Notes under the pieces: model-generated | Told to the model about the DNA's origin: nothing | The model's input: the letters and a program-made list of their open reading frames with translations, nothing else | The model's database searches: none | Translations under genes and position numbers: made by a program | Shown here: piece after piece, positions 60,208 through 64,000 of the stretch | Layout: each line of letters opens with the position of its first letter | Numbering within the stretch: position 1 is the first letter of the stretch | NCBI RefSeq assembly: GCF_002646595.1 | Contig: NZ_PDUD01000024.1 | Span: 62,001 to 126,000 of the forward strand | From: Flavilitoribacter nigricans DSM 23189 = NBRC 102662 | GTDB lineage: Bacteria > Bacteroidota > Bacteroidia > Chitinophagales > Saprospiraceae | Direction of reading: 5' to 3' | Length of the DNA stretch: 64,000 nucleotides

Positions 60208-60242
60208 TCCGTCTGCTCCAAGATCAACCCGGAGCAGACGGA
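60208..60242 (-). terminator. Terminator of the large T9SS protein gene
   Basis: TCCGTCTGCTCC (60208-60219) pairs with GGAGCAGACGGA (60231-60242). On the minus strand it is followed by TAAAGTTTTTC, a T-rich tail. It may also stop clpP transcripts from the other side. Confidence 0.7.
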
Positions 60243-60264
60243 CTACAGAATAGGACATGATCTA

Positions 60265-63200
60265 TTACCGGCCAATAATTACCCGTTGTACCGGAAAGAC
60301 CTCCCGGTCAGAACTAAGCTGAAGGAAATATAATCCGGCCGGTAGATCTCCCATCTCAACTTCCCATACCCCATTTTCATAATCTGGATAGGTCCGCTGA
60401 ATCACAATCTGACCGTTGGTATTGTACAATTTTAAATGAAGTGGCGTATTCGATATCCCCGAAACTTCCAGATATAATTGCTGATCAGCCGGCGTTGGAT
60501 AAACTTTCAGCTTAGGGGTGTTCATCCGAATGTCTTCACTTAGCTCAAAATTTGTGGTAGAACCGGCACGAAGCGCCTGCAATGCAGCAAGCCCACAGTT
60601 ACTGACCGTAATATCATCTAGATAGACCTGATCTCCGTTATTGGAACCATTACAGATAAAACGGAGGCGGGTATTATTGCTGAAGCTCAGGCCGCTGAGT
60701 AAAACTGATTCCTGGTAGGAGATCCCGTTTACGAAATCAATTTCGGATTCCCAGGTCCGGTAGGTAGTATAAGTGCTTCCTCCATTGGTAGACACTTCCA
60801 ACGAGAAGCTTTCACCGGTATCCATGCCAAATGCATAAAAATAAAAGGAAAGCTCCAATTCCTGATAAGCACTCAGATCTAGATTATTAGTGAAAAGGGA
60901 TGACGCACTACCCGAACCGTCTCTTAGCCGAATACTATACGATCCGGTATTGGGATAAGAAGTAGTTCGCTCACAATCGGCACCACCTGAATTCCAGTTT
61001 CCGAAACCGCTTTCAAAACCATCGGCGATGATATCCGAGCAGGGGCTGCAAGCACCAGAATTCGGATCCGGATTACAGCCGTCATTGTCATCCGGATCCT
61101 GACCGATACAAAAACCGTCATTATCGTTGTCCGTGTAGGTGCCAGTACAATTGCATTCGCTGTCATATATATCATTGGTAGTACAGTCGTCCGAGTCGTC
61201 GCAGGCCTGTCCGGCCAGATTATCGTTTTGCCCCGGACACTGGTCCAAACTATCGCATACGCCATCACCATCGCTATCCGGTGCAGGCGTTCCAATACAA
61301 TTACATTCCGCATCATACTTATCGTCGACGGTGCAAGGATCATTGTCATCACACGGTGCGCCTTCCGTACAGCTTACCGCACAGGTATTCACCACTACAT
61401 CATCGATATAGACAATATCGGAATTATTGGAACCATTACTACGCAACCGAAATACGGTGGCGCCGGTAAAAGGAATACCCGTGATCTCCACTGATACGTT
61501 ATAGCGGGTGTCATTCACAAAATCAGCACCGTTGGCCCAGGATTGGTAAACCACGAAAGCGCCGCCGCCGTTGGTGGAGACCTCCAGTAACAGGCCCTCT
61601 CCGCTTTCCATACCGGTAGGGTAAAAAGATAGATCAATCCTCGCTTCGGTGAAAGCAGAAAGATCCAGCGGATCGGTAAAAATGGAAGAGGCTGCCCCCG
61701 ATCCATCCCGGAGGCGAATGCTGTAGTTACCGCTATTCGCATTACTGGCTATCTGGCTACAATCATTACCACCGTCGTTCCAATTTCCAAACCCGGCCTC
61801 AAATCCATCACTGATCAGTACATCGCAGGGATCGCAGGCTTGTCCGCCGGCATCCGGTACACAGGGGTCATTATCGTCCGGATCCTGCCCTACGCAAAAA
61901 CCGTCGGCGTCGTTATCCGCCAAAGGCGTACCGGCGCAGCCACAATTGCTGTCGTACACATCATTGCCCGTACAGGCATCGCCATCATCACAACTCTGGC
62001 CAATCAGATTATCATCCAAACCGGCACATTGATCAATAGCATCACAGTAACCGTCGTTGTCCGCATCCCCAACGGGCGTACCGGAACAACCACAATTGCT
62101 GTCGTATACATCATTGGTGGTACAGGGATCACCGTCATCACAACTCTGGCCGATCAGGTTGTCATCCAGGCCCGGGCACTGATCCAGGTCATCACAGATA
62201 CCGTCATTATCGCTATCGGGAACGGGCGTTCCCTCGCAGTTGCAATCACTATTGTATACATCGTTGATCGTACAGGCATCGCCATCATCGCAACTGCTAC
62301 CGATCGTACACTGCGGAGCCTTATTGATCGTAAAATAGTCTTCGACCGCCCCCGTCTCACGAATGAATTTCACATCCATCTGATCACCGTCTACTTCCAG
62401 GATACAAGAACCCAAAGCTGCAACGGAATAGTACATGGCTTCGTGGTCCAGAGCCGCAGCCGAAACTTTGCCCGAGGATCCCGCAGTGATATAAACCGCT
62501 CCGCTGCCGGCGTCCGGTCCGGTAACTGTTTTTTCATAGGCACCCGTGCCATTCACCCGGCCATCACCAGCACCGGTGGTACCCACGGTATGCGTATTGC
62601 TGTTAAACGAATCGGAATTGCCGTAGTGCCCGTTCAAAAAATAAGATCTTTCGTAGGAATGACTGTGACCGGAAAGGACCAGGTCTACGCCATTAGATTC
62701 CAGCATAGGTAAAAAATTCTGCCGCATCTGCACCAGGGCGGTTTCGCTGTCCGAGTCGTGCGATCCCTTGCTGTAGGGAGGATGGTGCCAGAAAGCCACG
62801 ATCCAGTCCTGAGTAGTATTCTGAATATCGTTTAAACACCAGTTGTACATAGCCCCGCCGATGGAACGATCCGAATCGTAGGAGTCCAGCGAAATAAAGT
62901 GAATATTTCCGTAGTCAAAGGAATAGTAAGCTTCCGTACCGGAAGCCATACCGCCGGATTCTCCAGCGGTTGGAAAAGAGAAAATATCGTAGTACGGCCC
63001 GGTTTGGGTACTGGAATTTGCTGAATACCCGTCGTGATTACCCAGACAAGACCAGGATACTGAATTTTTCAGTTTATCCTCGTACATATTCTCGAAAATG
63101 GCGTATTGGTACTCATTATCCGTACCGTTATTATAGGCATTGTCTCCTAAAAACAGTATGGCATCGGTATGCTGGGATCCGATATAATTGTAATAAGCAT

Positions 63201-64000
63201 CCCGTACATTGCGCTGATTGTTGGTACCGGTACCACAATCGCCCAGTACCCAAACCGTTGTCGGCTGATCCGTACCGGTAACCGGAGCTGTTTGAAAATA
63301 GAGATCAGCAGCAGCGGGTACCAAAACGACAGAAGCATTAGATAGCTGGTAGAAATAACGCGTATCCGGATTTAAGCCCGTCAGCTCTACTTCGTGCTCG
63401 GTTTTTGGAGTATTCTCGGTGTATTGCTGCGAAAGATTGCCCTGGGTGGTCCCGAAGTCAAGCACTGTTTCCGTTGCCTGGGAGGTACGCCACTTTACCA
63501 CCATGCGGGTGGGGCTGGATTTTTGCAGGTAAGGTCCCCGCGCTACGTTGACCGAACCGGGCGGTAAGCCCTCCATTTGCAGATCAAAGCTAATATCCGA
63601 GCTGGTGGTGCTCCTTTGGTGGATCTCTACGGCCAGTACATTGTTGCCACTGACCAGGGTATTGGCAATATTGGCAGTAGCCTGAGCATTATCACTACTC
63701 GTTGAAGCAGCGAAAGTCCCGTAACTAATGGTCCCGGTCGGCATATTGACCCGCCAGACCTCTACCCCATTTAAATATACCACAGCACCATCATCATAAG
63801 TAAGATTAAGGTCCAGATTAGCAAAAACTGCGGGATCGGCAACGGCAAATTCGTGCCGAACGTAAAGGGTAAGTGTACTGCTATTGACCACCGTGGCTTC
63901 ATCCCCGTCGCCGTATCCTAACTGAGCGTTACCCGCCGACCAGGAGGTTGCATCAAATCCAATATCGGTCCAGTCCTGAGCGCCTTGTAGCGGTGGTTCA
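60265..64000 (-). CDS. Secreted purple-acid-phosphatase-like protein with Cys/Asp-rich repeats, 5' end outside window
   Basis: The frame runs off the right edge (the N-terminus is missing); at least 1244 residues are visible. Order: a jelly-roll, carbohydrate-binding-like domain (LTYDDGAVVYLNGVEVWR); a fibronectin-like domain and metallophosphoesterase of the purple-acid-phosphatase type (VLGDCGTG, FLGDNAYNNG, LGNHDGYS, FWHHPPYS, SGHSHSYERS); Cys/Asp-rich repeats of ~49 residues (CDDGDACTINDVYNSDC...DSDNDGICDDLDQCPG), calcium-binding TSP3-like; two MAM-like jelly rolls (FEAGFGNWNDGGNDC, FESGFGNWNSGGADC); and a type A T9SS domain (VYPTPADQQLYL, GLYFLQL). It is probably a surface phosphatase. 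Confidence 0.85.
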   Translation of the reverse strand, partial: EPPLQGAQDWTDIGFDATSWSAGNAQLGYGDGDEATVVNSSTLTLYVRHEFAVADPAVFANLDLNLTYDDGAVVYLNGVEVWRVNMPTGTISYGTFAASTSSDNAQATANIANTLVSGNNVLAVEIHQRSTTSSDISFDLQMEGLPPGSVNVARGPYLQKSSPTRMVVKWRTSQATETVLDFGTTQGNLSQQYTENTPKTEHEVELTGLNPDTRYFYQLSNASVVLVPAAADLYFQTAPVTGTDQPTTVWVLGDCGTGTNNQRNVRDAYYNYIGSQHTDAILFLGDNAYNNGTDNEYQYAIFENMYEDKLKNSVSWSCLGNHDGYSANSSTQTGPYYDIFSFPTAGESGGMASGTEAYYSFDYGNIHFISLDSYDSDRSIGGAMYNWCLNDIQNTTQDWIVAFWHHPPYSKGSHDSDSETALVQMRQNFLPMLESNGVDLVLSGHSHSYERSYFLNGHYGNSDSFNSNTHTVGTTGAGDGRVNGTGAYEKTVTGPDAGSGAVYITAGSSGKVSAAALDHEAMYYSVAALGSCILEVDGDQMDVKFIRETGAVEDYFTINKAPQCTIGSSCDDGDACTINDVYNSDCNCEGTPVPDSDNDGICDDLDQCPGLDDNLIGQSCDDGDPCTTNDVYDSNCGCSGTPVGDADNDGYCDAIDQCAGLDDNLIGQSCDDGDACTGNDVYDSNCGCAGTPLADNDADGFCVGQDPDDNDPCVPDAGGQACDPCDVLISDGFEAGFGNWNDGGNDCSQIASNANSGNYSIRLRDGSGAASSIFTDPLDLSAFTEARIDLSFYPTGMESGEGLLLEVSTNGGGAFVVYQSWANGADFVNDTRYNVSVEITGIPFTGATVFRLRSNGSNNSDIVYIDDVVVNTCAVSCTEGAPCDDNDPCTVDDKYDAECNCIGTPAPDSDGDGVCDSLDQCPGQNDNLAGQACDDSDDCTTNDIYDSECNCTGTYTDNDNDGFCIGQDPDDNDGCNPDPNSGACSPCSDIIADGFESGFGNWNSGGADCERTTSYPNTGSYSIRLRDGSGSASSLFTNNLDLSAYQELELSFYFYAFGMDTGESFSLEVSTNGGSTYTTYRTWESEIDFVNGISYQESVLLSGLSFSNNTRLRFICNGSNNGDQVYLDDITVSNCGLAALQALRAGSTTNFELSEDIRMNTPKLKVYPTPADQQLYLEVSGISNTPLHLKLYNTNGQIVIQRTYPDYENGVWEVEMGDLPAGLYFLQLSSDREVFPVQRVIIGR

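Noticed and set aside
61030-62310. CRISPR array
   Set aside because: The repeated DNA is in-frame coding sequence for Cys/Asp-rich protein repeats with degenerate copies and no constant spacer length.
61840-62712. 290-residue open frame rich in Ile/Thr/Val repeats
   Set aside because: Antisense of the Cys/Asp-rich repeats of the T9SS phosphatase; the apparent repeats are only their complement.
1-64000. tRNA, rRNA, transposase or integrase genes
   Set aside because: None seen when reading both strands; no cloverleaf with a GTTCRA loop in intergenic DNA and no DDE or tyrosine-recombinase motif. A covariance-model search would be needed to exclude divergent ones.

Overview
The window looks like a chromosomal piece of a Bacteroidota genome, most likely class Saprospiria (Lewinella-like). 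Evidence: four proteins end in a type IX secretion (T9SS) type A sorting domain; promoters match TAnnTTTG instead of the sigma-70 consensus; starts rarely show a Shine-Dalgarno; there are three ECF sigma factor/partner pairs, a LytTR regulator and many small outer-membrane beta-barrels. The base composition looks moderately GC (not computed). I saw no rRNA, tRNA, CRISPR array, integrase or transposase gene. The gene content is that of an ordinary chromosome with accessory enzymes.

Layout. 1-391: start of a vWA protein behind a three-site operator. 0.66-4.9 kb: exported PEP-synthase-like protein and a serine hydrolase. 4.9-9.0 kb (minus): ATP/ADP-translocase-like carrier with HEAT repeats, then a class A beta-lactamase-like hydrolase. 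9.3-12.2 kb: LytTR response regulator plus hybrid histidine kinase. 12.3-15.0 kb: structured leader, coiled-coil membrane protein, YVTN-propeller lipoprotein. 15.4-19.9 kb: small monooxygenase, Tat-exported Gfo/Idh oxidoreductase, darcynin-like protein, GNAT, subclass B1-type metallo-beta-lactamase, outer-membrane barrel. 20.1-23.8 kb: MmcQ, WYL regulator, SDR, SRPBCC protein, AlkZ-like protein. 24-28.5 kb: S74 tail-fibre-like surface protein, T9SS cargo, TPR-cyclase. 28.7-34.7 kb: OM protein, Crp/Fnr regulator, a 241-bp palindromic element, large PD40-amidohydrolase. 35-40.4 kb: GNAT, T9SS cargo, OsmC, BtuF-like protein, paired OM barrels around a VOC protein. 40.5-45 kb: ECF sigma factor, a TM/thioredoxin/T9SS-tail protein, then an MBOAT/AlgJ O-acetylation pair. 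45-50 kb: small enzymes (CutA, GNATs, TlpA, NUDIX, DUF1801, GyrI-like, phosphatase). 50.1-52.5 kb: second ECF operon. 52.5-58.2 kb: alpha/beta hydrolase, DUF547 lipoprotein, acyl-CoA dehydrogenase, DEAD-box helicase. 58.6-60.1 kb: third ECF pair and ClpP. 60.3-64 kb: 5'-truncated secreted purple-acid-phosphatase-like protein with Cys/Asp-rich repeats.

Main points. (1) The protein encoded one base after the ECF factor at 40544 joins an anti-sigma-like N-terminus, one membrane helix, a CxxC thioredoxin fold and a T9SS tail, and sits ahead of a polysaccharide O-acetylation pair. (2) SRPBCC (22195) and GyrI-like (48358) genes, 26 kb apart, share a CTGACA-N6-TGTCAG operator and the same downstream promoter core, suggesting a small regulon of the WYL regulator at 20421. 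(3) A 241-bp element with 15-bp terminal inverted repeats and four GACCTC-N3-GAGGTC palindromes sits at 30381-30621. (4) A strong terminator for one gene is written inside the coding sequence of the convergent hydrolase at 52523-52568. All functions are inferred from reading the sequence; no search was run.
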